DNA from: Flavobacterium sp. 9AF
Lineage (GTDB): Bacteria; Bacteroidota; Bacteroidia; Flavobacteriales; Flavobacteriaceae
Assembly: GCF_902506265.1 (NCBI RefSeq)
Contig: NZ_LR733556.1
Coordinates: 1,045,106-1,109,105, forward strand
Length of the DNA: 64,000 bases
Direction of reading: 5' to 3'
Shown here: positions 8,024 to 15,831 of the stretch, in pieces
Layout: every line of letters begins with the position of its first letter
How positions within the stretch are numbered: the first letter of the stretch is position 1
Position numbers and translations under genes: made by a program
The notes under the pieces: model-generated
The model's input: only the letters and a program-made list of their open reading frames with translations
What the model was told of the DNA's origin: nothing
The model's database searches: none

Positions 8024-8662
8024 TTAGAATTCCAAATATAAGGCGATTATTTTTAATTTTTCTAAAGGACAGTTGTTAATTTTTGCTAAATCGTCAATAG
8101 AGGAAAAAGTACCATTCATACTCCTATAAGTGACAATTTCTTTTGAAAAAGCATAATTAAAATAGGGAAATTTACTCAATTCTTTAACTGAAGCAGTATT
8201 AATAAAAATCTTTTTCAAATTAGCATTAGATTGAACATAGAATCTCCGTTTACATTCCTCATAGACTTCTGGTGAAATTCCCCAAATAAACTGAAGTTGT
8301 TCAATTGTAGCAAATTGACCCAACTTTTCTTTTTCTTTGAGTATGATATCTGAAATTTTATCTCCTATTCCAAACACTTCCATAAAATCTTCTTTAGTAG
8401 CTTGATTTAATTCTTTTGGAATTATTTTAACTTTTTTTTCTTGAAAAGAAACTGCTTCTTTAGTAGAAACTTTATTTGAAGTAATCCAATCTGGAAACTT
8501 AAAATAGGGAGAAATTTCATTTAATAACTCTGTAGATATTTTTGTTATTTTTTGAAATTCTTCTTTAGAGTTGACAAATTTTCCAGTTGATCTAAAACGA
8601 TGTAACCGATTAATCTCCTCTATAGACATACCTAACATATAACCTTTATAGTCGAGTTGCAT
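8024..8662 (-). CDS. Helix-hairpin-helix (ComEA-like) protein, N-terminally short
   Basis: About 212 residues with three ComEA-type helix-hairpin-helix units: near 10-50 (GMSIEEINRLHRFRSTGKFVN), 90-130 (MEVFGIGDKISDIILKEK) and 165-205 (LSKFPYFNYAFSKEIVTYRS). From memory, relatives are longer and begin with a membrane anchor, which is missing here. Start ATG 8662 is chosen because a TATATTTG promoter box lies only 13 bp upstream, inside a possible 16-codon extension to ATG 8710. Probably binds DNA; exact role unknown. Confidence 0.75.
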   Translation of the reverse strand: MQLDYKGYMLGMSIEEINRLHRFRSTGKFVNSKEEFQKITKISTELLNEISPYFKFPDWITSNKVSTKEAVSFQEKKVKIIPKELNQATKEDFMEVFGIGDKISDIILKEKEKLGQFATIEQLQFIWGISPEVYEECKRRFYVQSNANLKKIFINTASVKELSKFPYFNYAFSKEIVTYRSMNGTFSSIDDLAKINNCPLEKLKIIALYLEF

Positions 8663-8675
8663 ATTATTTTTTTTA

Positions 8676-8683
8676 CAAATATA
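8676..8683 (-). promoter_or_regulatory. -7 box of the helix-hairpin-helix gene
   Basis: Minus strand TATATTTG, perfect TAnnTTTG. It predicts a very short leader before ATG 8662 and rules against the upstream ATG at 8710. Confidence 0.55.
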
Positions 8684-8744
8684 CTTCTTTAAAAGCATAA
8701 GAAAATACATAAAGTATTATTAAATTTACATAAAAAATAGCAAA

Positions 8745-9377
8745 ATGAATTTACTATTACTTGTTATTATAGGAATAACAGCTTTGATTAGTTACAAAGG
8801 TTTTAATGATGAAAATTTTTTTCGAAAATATGAATTTCATATAGGTAGAATACGCTCTGGAGAACAACTTAGAATGATAACTTCTGGATTTATACATGTC
8901 GATTTCATGCATTTATTATTTAACATGATTACACTGTATTTTTTTGCCCCTGTAGTTATTGATAATTTAGGTTCTATATATTTCTTATATGTTTATTTTG
9001 GGAGTATGATTGCAGGAAGTATGTTAACTCTTTATATGCATAAAAATGATTATTATTACAGAGCCGTAGGTGCATCGGGAGCAGTTATGGGAATAATTTA
9101 TGCTTCCATTTTATTAGATGTGCATCAGCAAATGAGATTTTATGGTTTTATTCCAGGTTATATTTTTGGAATAGGATATCTTTTGTATTCTATTTATGGA
9201 ATGAAAGCTAAAAACGATCATATTGGTCATACAGCTCATTTTGGAGGGGCAATAGGAGGTTATTTGATTACATTAATAAAACAACCCGACTTATTTCAAT
9301 CTAATACAAAGATTGTATTTCTATTAATGATTCCTATAATTATTCTGTTTTACATGGATAAAACTAAGAGATTTTAG
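8745..9377 (+). CDS. Rhomboid family intramembrane serine protease
   Basis: A 210-residue six-helix rhomboid. It has the HLLFNM motif (residues 56-61), the nucleophile motif GASGAV with S111, and H165 in the HTAHFGGAIGG segment of the last helix, together forming the Ser-His dyad. It cleaves membrane-anchored substrates; targets unknown. Divergent from the helix-hairpin-helix gene, with TAAATTTA at 8721-8728 as a near-consensus -7 box. Confidence 0.93.
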   Translation: MNLLLLVIIGITALISYKGFNDENFFRKYEFHIGRIRSGEQLRMITSGFIHVDFMHLLFNMITLYFFAPVVIDNLGSIYFLYVYFGSMIAGSMLTLYMHKNDYYYRAVGASGAVMGIIYASILLDVHQQMRFYGFIPGYIFGIGYLLYSIYGMKAKNDHIGHTAHFGGAIGGYLITLIKQPDLFQSNTKIVFLLMIPIIILFYMDKTKRF

Positions 9378-9378
9378 T

Positions 9379-9395
9379 TTGGCATAGCTTTTGAA
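9379..9395 (+). promoter_or_regulatory. Sigma-54-like promoter of the SIMPL gene
   Basis: TTGGCATAGCTTTTGAA matches the -24/-12 form (TTGGCAC, N5, TTGCA) at both cores with normal spacing. Predicted transcript start near 9405 places the first usable ATG at 9418. Confidence 0.5.
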
Positions 9396-9417
9396 TTATT
9401 TACACAAAAATAAACAT

Positions 9418-10110
9418 ATGAAAAAGACAATTTTAACCTTTGTATTAGTATTTACAACCATGATGAATCAAGCCCAAGAAAACAAATTAATTCCAGTACC
9501 GCAAGTAACCGTTTCAGGTGAAGGGAAGATTAAAGTAGTTCCAGATGAAGTAATAATTACTGTAGGAGTGGAAAATTCAGGGACAGACGCTAAAGAAGTA
9601 AAGAAAAAAAATGATGAAACAATTGATTTGGTAATTAAAACAATTAAAGGTAAAGGTATTCCTGTGGCAGATTTTCAATCGGAAAGAGTTTCTTTATATA
9701 AAAATTATGATTATCAAACCAAAAAGAATAGTTATGTAGCCAGTCAAACTTTGAAAATACATTTAAAAGATTTGTCAAAATACGAAGCAATTATGATGGA
9801 TTTGGTTAACACGGGAATTAATCAAATTCAAGGAGTTGAATTTAAATCATCAAAGTTGAAAGAATATGAAACAGAAGCAAGAAAAAAAGCAGTTCTGGAT
9901 GCAAAAATGAAAGCTGAGGATTATGTTTTGGTTTTGGGGCAAAAGATAGGTAAAGCAATCATTATTTCGGATACATCTACACCAAACTATCCACAACCGA
10001 TGTATAGAAATGTGATGTTAAAAGCGGAAATGGATACAGCAAATGAAACTTTAGCTATTGGCGAAATAGAAGTAACGGCAAATGTTACAATAAGTTTTGT
10101 GTTAGAATAA
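9418..10110 (+). CDS. SIMPL (DUF541) domain secreted protein
   Basis: About 230 residues. A signal peptide (MKKTILTFVLVFTTMMNQAQ) is followed by a SIMPL domain: VTVSGEGKIKVVPDEVIITVGVE, the AKEVKKKNDETIDLVIKTIK helix and the C-terminal IEVTANVTISFVLE strand. SIMPL proteins are periplasmic or surface oligomers of unclear function, often linked to stress. Start ATG 9418 is set by the signal peptide and by the promoter, which overlaps any longer reading. A paralog-like protein lies at 14670-15680. Confidence 0.88.
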   Translation: MKKTILTFVLVFTTMMNQAQENKLIPVPQVTVSGEGKIKVVPDEVIITVGVENSGTDAKEVKKKNDETIDLVIKTIKGKGIPVADFQSERVSLYKNYDYQTKKNSYVASQTLKIHLKDLSKYEAIMMDLVNTGINQIQGVEFKSSKLKEYETEARKKAVLDAKMKAEDYVLVLGQKIGKAIIISDTSTPNYPQPMYRNVMLKAEMDTANETLAIGEIEVTANVTISFVLE

Positions 10111-10134
10111 AAAAGAATAAGATTTATAAAAATA

Positions 10135-10164
10135 AAAAAGCATCAATTACTTGATGCTTTTTTT
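10135..10164 (+). terminator. Terminator of the SIMPL gene
   Basis: AAAGCATCAA/TTGATGCTTT stem followed by a seven-T run at 10158-10164, 25 bp after the stop. Confidence 0.9.
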
Positions 10165-10165
10165 G

Positions 10166-10246
10166 TGGGGAGAGCAGGATTCGAACCTGCGAAGGTTTCC
10201 CAGCAGATTTACAGTCTGCCCTCGTTGGCCGCTTGAGTATCTCCCC
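10166..10246 (-). tRNA. tRNA-Tyr (GTA), second copy
   Basis: An 81-nt class II tRNA, identical to the copy at 4858-4938 except for one base in the variable arm. It stands alone with its own canonical promoter, and the terminator of the convergent SIMPL gene follows it directly. Confidence 0.97.
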
Positions 10247-10273
10247 AGCCTGTCGCTACTTTGACTTAGCGAT

Positions 10274-10304
10274 TGCAAATATACTATTGTTTTTAATACT
10301 TGCA
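10274..10304 (-). promoter_or_regulatory. Canonical promoter of solitary tRNA-Tyr
   Basis: Minus strand TTTG at 10301-10304, exactly 19 nt spacer, TATATTTG at 10274-10281: a textbook Bacteroidota sigma-A promoter. Confidence 0.85.
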
Positions 10305-10360
10305 AATAAAAATTAAGCTATTTTTTTAATAATTTTATAACTGTTTGTAAATGAAAGTAT

Positions 10361-10390
10361 AAAAAAAATCTCCCTAGGGAGATTTTTTTT
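10361..10390 (-). terminator. Terminator of the TlpA-like gene
   Basis: Perfect palindrome: AAAAAAAA, ATCTCCC and GGGAGAT arms, then TTTTTTTT. It works in either direction and serves the minus-strand gene ending at 10413. Confidence 0.9.
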
Positions 10391-10412
10391 ATTTATATAA
10401 AGATTTGATGTA

Positions 10413-11549
10413 TTATAAGCCTAAAAGTTCTTTTACTTTTGCTTTCAATTCTTCTCCTCTTAGGTCTTTTGCAACAATATTTCCTTTTTCATCTAAGATA
10501 AAAGTAGCTGGAATAGATTTTACATTGTATTGTTCTGCTATAGGTTCTTTCCAAAATTTAAGATTTGAAACATGATTCCATACTAAGCCATCATCAGCAA
10601 TAGCCTTTTTCCAGCTTTCAGCATCTTTATCTAAAGAAACTCCTATAATATTTAATCCTTTTTCATGTAATTCATTGTATAAAGCTACAACATTAGGATT
10701 TTCTGCACGACAAGGTTTGCACCATGAAGCCCAAAAGTCGATAATAGTTACTTTTCCTAATGATTCTTTTAAAGAAATAGTTTTACCATCAGGTGAAGGA
10801 CCGCTAAATTCAGGAGCTGCTTTTCCATTAGTAATTGCAGTTGCTGCATCTAAAGTCTTTTTAATACTTTTACCTGGTTTAGTATCTAATAAGGATTTGT
10901 CAAATTTTTCAAAGTATTCTTTTACTTCTTCAGTTGTTAAGCCATTACTCATTAACATATTTTCTAATAATAAGGCTGAAACGTAAGCTTTAGGATTCGA
11001 TTTTACAAAGTTAGTATAAGTATCCTTCATGTTTTTTTGAGTTTCTTCTTGTATAACTCTATATTCTTTCATGATTTGATTCATAACAACAGTATCATTC
11101 GAAGTTTGAGCTGTTTTCATTTTCTCATCATTATTCTTTTTGAATTGATTTATTTTATCACCAACTTTGGTAGCAGCATCATTAAACTCTTGAAATTTCT
11201 GATTATTATAAGTACCACCAATTTTTGATTTGTGAATACTATCATTATTAAATTCAATTTCTGTTTTACCTTCTTCAAAAATGAAAGGCAGTACTTGCAT
11301 TCCATCTTCCGATTTTAAGAAAGCAATATCTATACCTTTTACATCGCCTTTAAATTCAAATTTACCATTTTCAACAACTGCAGTATCTTTAGGTAGTGGT
11401 TGTCCTATTTCATCTTGTAATTGAATTATTAATTTTTTACCATTTTCAACACCTTTAACTGTTCCTGTAATTTGATATTGATTTTCTAAAGCTTTGTTAC
11501 ATGATGTGAATGCTAAAGCAGATGCAAATAATACTAAAAATTTTTTCAT
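10413..11549 (-). CDS. TlpA-family thiol-disulfide lipoprotein with DUF4369
   Basis: 378 residues. Lipobox cysteine C17 (ALAFTSC) predicts a lipoprotein. An N-terminal DUF4369 beta domain (about 25-120) and a helical linker precede a thioredoxin-like domain (245-378) with active site C277-K-P-C280 in FWASWCKPC. It probably reduces or exchanges disulfides in the periplasm, as in cytochrome c maturation or unknown Bacteroidota pathways. Single gene flanked by terminators on both sides. Confidence 0.93.
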   Translation of the reverse strand: MKKFLVLFASALAFTSCNKALENQYQITGTVKGVENGKKLIIQLQDEIGQPLPKDTAVVENGKFEFKGDVKGIDIAFLKSEDGMQVLPFIFEEGKTEIEFNNDSIHKSKIGGTYNNQKFQEFNDAATKVGDKINQFKKNNDEKMKTAQTSNDTVVMNQIMKEYRVIQEETQKNMKDTYTNFVKSNPKAYVSALLLENMLMSNGLTTEEVKEYFEKFDKSLLDTKPGKSIKKTLDAATAITNGKAAPEFSGPSPDGKTISLKESLGKVTIIDFWASWCKPCRAENPNVVALYNELHEKGLNIIGVSLDKDAESWKKAIADDGLVWNHVSNLKFWKEPIAEQYNVKSIPATFILDEKGNIVAKDLRGEELKAKVKELLGL

Positions 11550-11631
11550 TTATAATTATGTCATTTAATTTTAGGCAAATGTATTCAAATAAAAATACTC
11601 TGAACACTTTTTTAGAATTAAATTTTTCATA

Positions 11632-11658
11632 AAAAAATCAGGCTTTAACCTGATTTTT
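11632..11658 (-). terminator. Bidirectional terminator after the persulfide dioxygenase gene
   Basis: AAAAAATCAGG/CCTGATTTTTT stem with loop CTTTAA, 7 bp beyond the minus-strand stop. Confidence 0.88.
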
Positions 11659-11664
11659 TATAAT

Positions 11665-13074
11665 TTATTTTAATGTGGATGGACAAACATAATTGGTTAA
11701 TGGCACTGCAGTATTTCTAATTCCTGCAATTCCTTTTTCAATATTTATCATATTGTGATATCCTCGAGATTTCATAATAGATGCCCAAATAACAGATCTG
11801 TAACCACCAGCGCAATGAACATAGAATGTGTCTTCTTTCGGTATTTCAGCAATATGGTCGTTAATATAATCCAAAGGGATATTAATCGCTTTTTCAACAT
11901 GTTCTGCACTATATTCTCCTGGTTTTCTGGCATCAATAACAGGTGCAGTATTATATTCTTTAGCAAATTCATCAGGAGAAATAGATTGAATTGAATCTAC
12001 TTCATAGCCCGCTTTTTTCCATGTTTCTAAGCCACCTTCTAAATAGCCTAGAGTATTATCGAATCCAACTCTCGATAAACGAGTGACAGTTTCTTCTTCT
12101 TTCCCTTCTGGAGTAATTAATAAAATAGGTTGTTTTACATCTTTAATTAATGCACCTACCCAAGGAGCAAATTGCCCATGTAAACCAATAAAAATTGAGT
12201 TGGGAACATGTTCTTTTATAAAGTCATATTCGTTGCGTACATCCAAAATGACTGCTTCAGTTTGATTAGCTATTGCTTCGAATTCTTTTGGAGTTAAAGG
12301 ATTATTTGCTTTTTCTTTTACAGTGTCCAAACTCTCATATCCTTGAATATTCATTAAAACATTTTGCGGAAAATAAGCTGGTGGTGGTAAAAGACCATCT
12401 AATAATTCTTTTTTGAATTCTTCGATTGTCATGTTTGCACGTAATGCATAATTGTTTTTTTTCTGATTTCCTAATGTGTCTGTTGTTTCTTTACTCATGT
12501 TTTTACCACATGCGCTTCCAGCACCATGATTTGGATAAACAATTAAATCATCACTTAATGGCATGATTTTTTCTCGGAGCGAATGAAATAAATATTCAGC
12601 CAGTTTATCTTGTGTTAAATCGGCTACTAATTTTTGAGCTAAATCTGGCCTACCTACATCACCTATAAATAAAGTATCACCAGTTATAATGCCATGCTCT
12701 TTTCCATTTTCATCGATTAATAAATAACAGGTGCTTTCTAAAGTATGACCTGGAGTGTGAATAGCTTTTATAGTGTAATTTCCTATTGAAAATTCTTGAC
12801 TATCTTCTGCTATAATAGCTTCAAAATTAGGTTTTGCAGTTGGTCCATAAACTATTTTTGCACCCGTTTTTTGTGCTAAATCTAAGTGACCCGAAACAAA
12901 ATCTGCATGGAAATGTGTTTCAAAAATATATTTTATTTTTGCGTTATCTTTTTTTGCTTTTTCAATATAGGGTTCAACTTCTCTTAATGGATCAAAAATT
13001 GCAGCTTCACCATTATTTTCAATATAATAAGCTGCGTGAGCAATACATCCAGTATATATTTGTTCAATTTTCAT
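11665..13074 (-). CDS. Metallo-beta-lactamase-fold / double rhodanese protein (persulfide dioxygenase type)
   Basis: 469 residues. The MBL domain (1-230) has H54-F-H56-A-D58 in ETHFHADFVSGH and IHTPGHTLES. The last histidine of the usual HxHxDH is phenylalanine, tolerable in mono-iron persulfide dioxygenases. Two rhodanese domains follow: the first (about 265-360) lacks a loop cysteine (ITPEGKEEE), the second (about 370-469) keeps it (YVHCAGGYRS). Likely oxidises glutathione- or protein-bound persulfide to sulfite. Own promoter with an operator; convergent partners are sulfur genes. Confidence 0.88.
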   Translation of the reverse strand: MKIEQIYTGCIAHAAYYIENNGEAAIFDPLREVEPYIEKAKKDNAKIKYIFETHFHADFVSGHLDLAQKTGAKIVYGPTAKPNFEAIIAEDSQEFSIGNYTIKAIHTPGHTLESTCYLLIDENGKEHGIITGDTLFIGDVGRPDLAQKLVADLTQDKLAEYLFHSLREKIMPLSDDLIVYPNHGAGSACGKNMSKETTDTLGNQKKNNYALRANMTIEEFKKELLDGLLPPPAYFPQNVLMNIQGYESLDTVKEKANNPLTPKEFEAIANQTEAVILDVRNEYDFIKEHVPNSIFIGLHGQFAPWVGALIKDVKQPILLITPEGKEEETVTRLSRVGFDNTLGYLEGGLETWKKAGYEVDSIQSISPDEFAKEYNTAPVIDARKPGEYSAEHVEKAINIPLDYINDHIAEIPKEDTFYVHCAGGYRSVIWASIMKSRGYHNMINIEKGIAGIRNTAVPLTNYVCPSTLK

Positions 13075-13095
13075 GTCTAATAAAATTTAGTTTTA

Positions 13096-13139
13096 CAAAT
13101 TTACGAATAATATACTTTAAAGGAAGTAACCTAGGTTAC
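13096..13139 (-). promoter_or_regulatory. Promoter and Crp/Fnr-type operator of the persulfide dioxygenase gene
   Basis: Perfect palindrome GTAACCTAGGTTAC at 13126-13139. Its centre lies 29.5 bp upstream of the edge of the TAAATTTG -7 box (13096-13103), i.e. near -43, the classic class II activator position. Confidence 0.75.
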
Positions 13140-13921
13140 ATTAATTCTTTTAAAGTGATAATACCAGCCATTGCTAATACAAAATAGGCAAATCCTTTTT
13201 TTAATTGCCCTTCATTAATATATTTACTAATATAGGTTCCAGAGAGAATTCCTATCATTGATATAAAAGAAAATGGAAGTAAAAAATCCCAATGAACGTT
13301 AATATGTTTTAAATCTCCTAGAAAACCAATCAAAGAGTTCATAGCAATAATAAACATAGAAGTTCCTACTGCTTTTTTCATGGGTAATTTTGCTATAAGT
13401 AGAAGTGAAGGAATGATTAAAAAGCCACCACCAGCACCTACTAATCCAATTATGATTCCAATAGTGGTATTTTGGACTATTATTTTAATTAAATAATGTT
13501 TTTGATTGATCTCTTGTAAATTAATCTTTGTTTTTTTTATCATTGAAAATGCAGCAAAAAACATTATAATAGCAAAAAGAAGCATTAAGAACGTATTCCT
13601 GCTCAATAGTATTTCTTCATTTTCAAAAATAATATTTGGAATATTAGGTACGATATATTTTCGGGTTACAAAAACACCTATAAATGATGGAATTGCAAAA
13701 ACTAAACCTGTTTTTACGGATACTAATTTTTTTCTATAATTTATAATTGCACCAAAAGCAGATGAAGTTCCTACAACAAATAGAGAATAAGCAGCACTTA
13801 CAACAGGATTGTAACCTAAAACATAAACTAATAAAGGAACAGTAAGAATTGATCCACCACCACCCGTTAAGCCAATAATAATTCCTATGAAAAAAGCGCC
13901 TAAATATCCCAGAAATTCCAT
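13136..13921 (-). CDS. TauE/SafE family sulfite/sulfonate permease
   Basis: A 261-residue membrane protein with about eight helices and duplicated halves. Glycine-rich motifs GLTGGGGSILTVPLLV (near 20-35) and GLVGAGGGFLIIPSLL (near 160-175) are typical of the TauE/SafE family. It probably exports sulfite or thiosulfate made by the neighbouring dioxygenase. Its start overlaps the regulator stop by one base (13921), so the two are translated together. Confidence 0.88.
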   Translation of the reverse strand: MEFLGYLGAFFIGIIIGLTGGGGSILTVPLLVYVLGYNPVVSAAYSLFVVGTSSAFGAIINYRKKLVSVKTGLVFAIPSFIGVFVTRKYIVPNIPNIIFENEEILLSRNTFLMLLFAIIMFFAAFSMIKKTKINLQEINQKHYLIKIIVQNTTIGIIIGLVGAGGGFLIIPSLLLIAKLPMKKAVGTSMFIIAMNSLIGFLGDLKHINVHWDFLLPFSFISMIGILSGTYISKYINEGQLKKGFAYFVLAMAGIITLKELM

Positions 13922-14553
13922 TATATTGCTACAATTTCTATTTTGTTTCTATGTAGTTTTATTTTACCTTGTAACTCTAAACTTTTTAATAATCTAGAAA
14001 TAACAACTCTTGAAGTATGCATGTCATAAGCAATTTGTTGATGTGTATTGTTTATTTCAGTATTTCCTATGACTTTTGCTTTATCGGTTAAATATTTATA
14101 TAAACGTTCATCTAAATTCATGAATGCTAATGTGTCTATTGCTTCTAGCATTTCATTTAAACGAATATTATAACTTTCAAAAACAAAATTTCTCCATGTT
14201 TTATATTTTGTAAGCCATTCTTCCATTTTTTCAACAGGAATCATAAACATAGCTCCATCGTTTTCAGCGATAGCTCTAATTTTGCTTTTAGATTTTCCCA
14301 TGCAACATGTTAATGTCATCGCACAAGTGTCGCCCCTTTCTAAAAAATAAAGAAGTAATTCGTCTCCATTTTCATCTTCACGCAAAATTTTTATAGCGCC
14401 ATGTAATAAAAGAGGCATCGATTTAATATAATCACCTATTTCAATTAGGTAATCATCGGCTTTAAATTCTTTATAGGTAGCTACTTTCTCTATTTCATGT
14501 AACAATTCTTCTTCAAAAATATAGCCATATGCTTGTTCTAAAATTTCTCTCAT
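13921..14553 (-). CDS. Crp/Fnr family transcriptional regulator of the sulfur operon
   Basis: 210 residues. The N-terminal cyclic-nucleotide-binding-like domain (15-115) contains cysteines C77, C83 and C84 (GDTCAMTLTCCMGKSKS). A linker helix and C-terminal winged helix follow, with recognition region THQQIAYDMHTSRVVISRLLK (about 165-190). Likely senses persulfide or redox state through the cysteines (inference) and acts at the GTwAC-N4-GTTAC sites before this gene and before the dioxygenase gene. Start ATG 14553 follows a near-consensus promoter. Confidence 0.88.
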   Translation of the reverse strand: MREILEQAYGYIFEEELLHEIEKVATYKEFKADDYLIEIGDYIKSMPLLLHGAIKILREDENGDELLLYFLERGDTCAMTLTCCMGKSKSKIRAIAENDGAMFMIPVEKMEEWLTKYKTWRNFVFESYNIRLNEMLEAIDTLAFMNLDERLYKYLTDKAKVIGNTEINNTHQQIAYDMHTSRVVISRLLKSLELQGKIKLHRNKIEIVAI

Positions 14554-14566
14554 ACCAGATTTTTTG

Positions 14567-14611
14567 TAAAGATACGTTTTATATTAAATTGAAGTATGTT
14601 ACTTTTGTTAC
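14567..14611 (-). promoter_or_regulatory. Promoter and operator of the Crp/Fnr gene
   Basis: GTTACTTTTGTTAC at 14598-14611, centre 30.5 bp upstream of the edge of -7 box TATCTTTA (14567-14574). Same layout, to one base, as at the dioxygenase promoter, which implies autoregulation. Confidence 0.65.
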
Positions 14612-14619
14612 ATATAAAA

Positions 14620-14646
14620 AACCTAACCCCTTTTAAGGATTAGGTT
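14620..14646 (-). terminator. Terminator of the SIMPL-like gene
   Basis: AACCTAA/TTAGGTT stem extended by CC/GG. On the minus strand TTTTT follows, immediately before the regulator operator, isolating that promoter from upstream transcription. Confidence 0.75.
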
Positions 14647-14669
14647 CATGAATTAAAAAAATCGTATTA

Positions 14670-15680
14670 TTAGATATTTAAAGGTTTAATATCACCATTT
14701 GTAGTAATAATATAATATTTATTATTTTTTATAATCGTATTTTTAGGTAATAAATCTTCTTTTAATTTTATTCGAATAATCATTTCATAAAAGACTTGAA
14801 TTGTAGGTTCAGTAATTTCAGCATTTACAACAAAGGTGTGGGTTTTAGATAAAGCACCATCATAAAATTGAGTGTTATTTTTACGAATATTATTTACATT
14901 ACTGTTAGGCTCAAAATTTATACTTGCTTGACTAAAAGCAGTATAACTTTTATAACTTTCCATGGGATAAATAGTATTGTATCCTTCAGTTAGCGTTTTT
15001 TCTTTTTTTAATAAATCGGTATTCATGATTAAAGAATAGTTAGCCAGCATTTGTTTGTATTCTTCTAAAGCTTTTTGTTGTAAAACATCTCTTATTTGAT
15101 CTATGTTTTCAGTAATATAATCTACTTTTGCCAAGTCATAAATTTCTTGCTTTGAACAAATATTCATGATACTATTTAAATCGTTTGTTTTTTTAAATTT
15201 TATAATTAAGTTTTTTTTCAATTCAAATCCAGCTGGTTTTTCATTATATGTTTTTGGATTAAAGATCTTTTTTTGGACTTCATATTCATATGTTGGAACA
15301 AATGAAATCATATCAATAATTACTTCAATCTCTGGATTAAAATGCTGAATTGCTTTGATTACATTTTCTAATCGTGTATCCATAATATTGGTAGCTTCTT
15401 CAGCTGTTTTTCCAATTTGAAGTACACTAAAAACTGCTCGCTGAGATGTTGCTTTCTCATTATAAATTCCTTTTATAGTAATGTACATTTCATTTTCATT
15501 ACTTGATGTTGTTTGAATGGTATTAAATTGGTTGTTATGGTATTGATTTTGATAATTATAATTACCGTTTAAATTTTTTACTGAAGTTTCAGCATTAGCA
15601 TTTCCAGAATGTTGTGAATAAACCATAGTTTGTAGCAATAAAGTGCCTAAGCACAAAAGGTTAATTGTTTTCATAATCAT
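14670..15680 (-). CDS. Secreted SIMPL-like protein of unknown function
   Basis: 336 residues. A signal peptide (MIMKTINLLCLGTLLLQTMVYS) is followed by an Asn/Gln-rich stretch (residues 24-58). A SIMPL-like core then begins EMYITIKGIYNEKATSQRAVFSVLQIG, and the C-terminal part repeats a beta-alpha pattern ending in a KYYIITTNGDI strand. Homology to DUF541 is by pattern only. ATG 15674 is an alternative start. Promoter box TACGTTTG at 15702-15709; divergent from the gene at 15832 across a phased repeat array. Confidence 0.6.
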   Translation of the reverse strand: MIMKTINLLCLGTLLLQTMVYSQHSGNANAETSVKNLNGNYNYQNQYHNNQFNTIQTTSSNENEMYITIKGIYNEKATSQRAVFSVLQIGKTAEEATNIMDTRLENVIKAIQHFNPEIEVIIDMISFVPTYEYEVQKKIFNPKTYNEKPAGFELKKNLIIKFKKTNDLNSIMNICSKQEIYDLAKVDYITENIDQIRDVLQQKALEEYKQMLANYSLIMNTDLLKKEKTLTEGYNTIYPMESYKSYTAFSQASINFEPNSNVNNIRKNNTQFYDGALSKTHTFVVNAEITEPTIQVFYEMIIRIKLKEDLLPKNTIIKNNKYYIITTNGDIKPLNI

Positions 15681-15741
15681 ATATTTTTAAATTTTGTTAG
15701 GCAAACGTAATTGAGATTATGAAAAAGAGTTTGGTATAACT

Positions 15742-15793
15742 ACTGTAATAAAACTGTAATGTTTTTTCAGTACTTTTACAGTGGTTTTACAGT
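15742..15793. repeat. Four-copy ACTGTAA operator-like array
   Basis: ACTGTAA at 15742 and 15753, then its reverse complement TTACAGT at 15776 and 15787. Within each pair the copies are exactly 11 bp apart, and the pairs face each other. It lies between divergent promoters. Confidence 0.7.
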
Positions 15794-15831
15794 AATTTTT
15801 TTACTTAGAATTATACTTTTACCAAAGAATT

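Noticed and set aside
15742..15793. LytTR-type binding site
   Set aside because: TACAGT cores are present but the direct repeats are 11 bp apart, not the roughly 21 bp usual for LytTR regulators.
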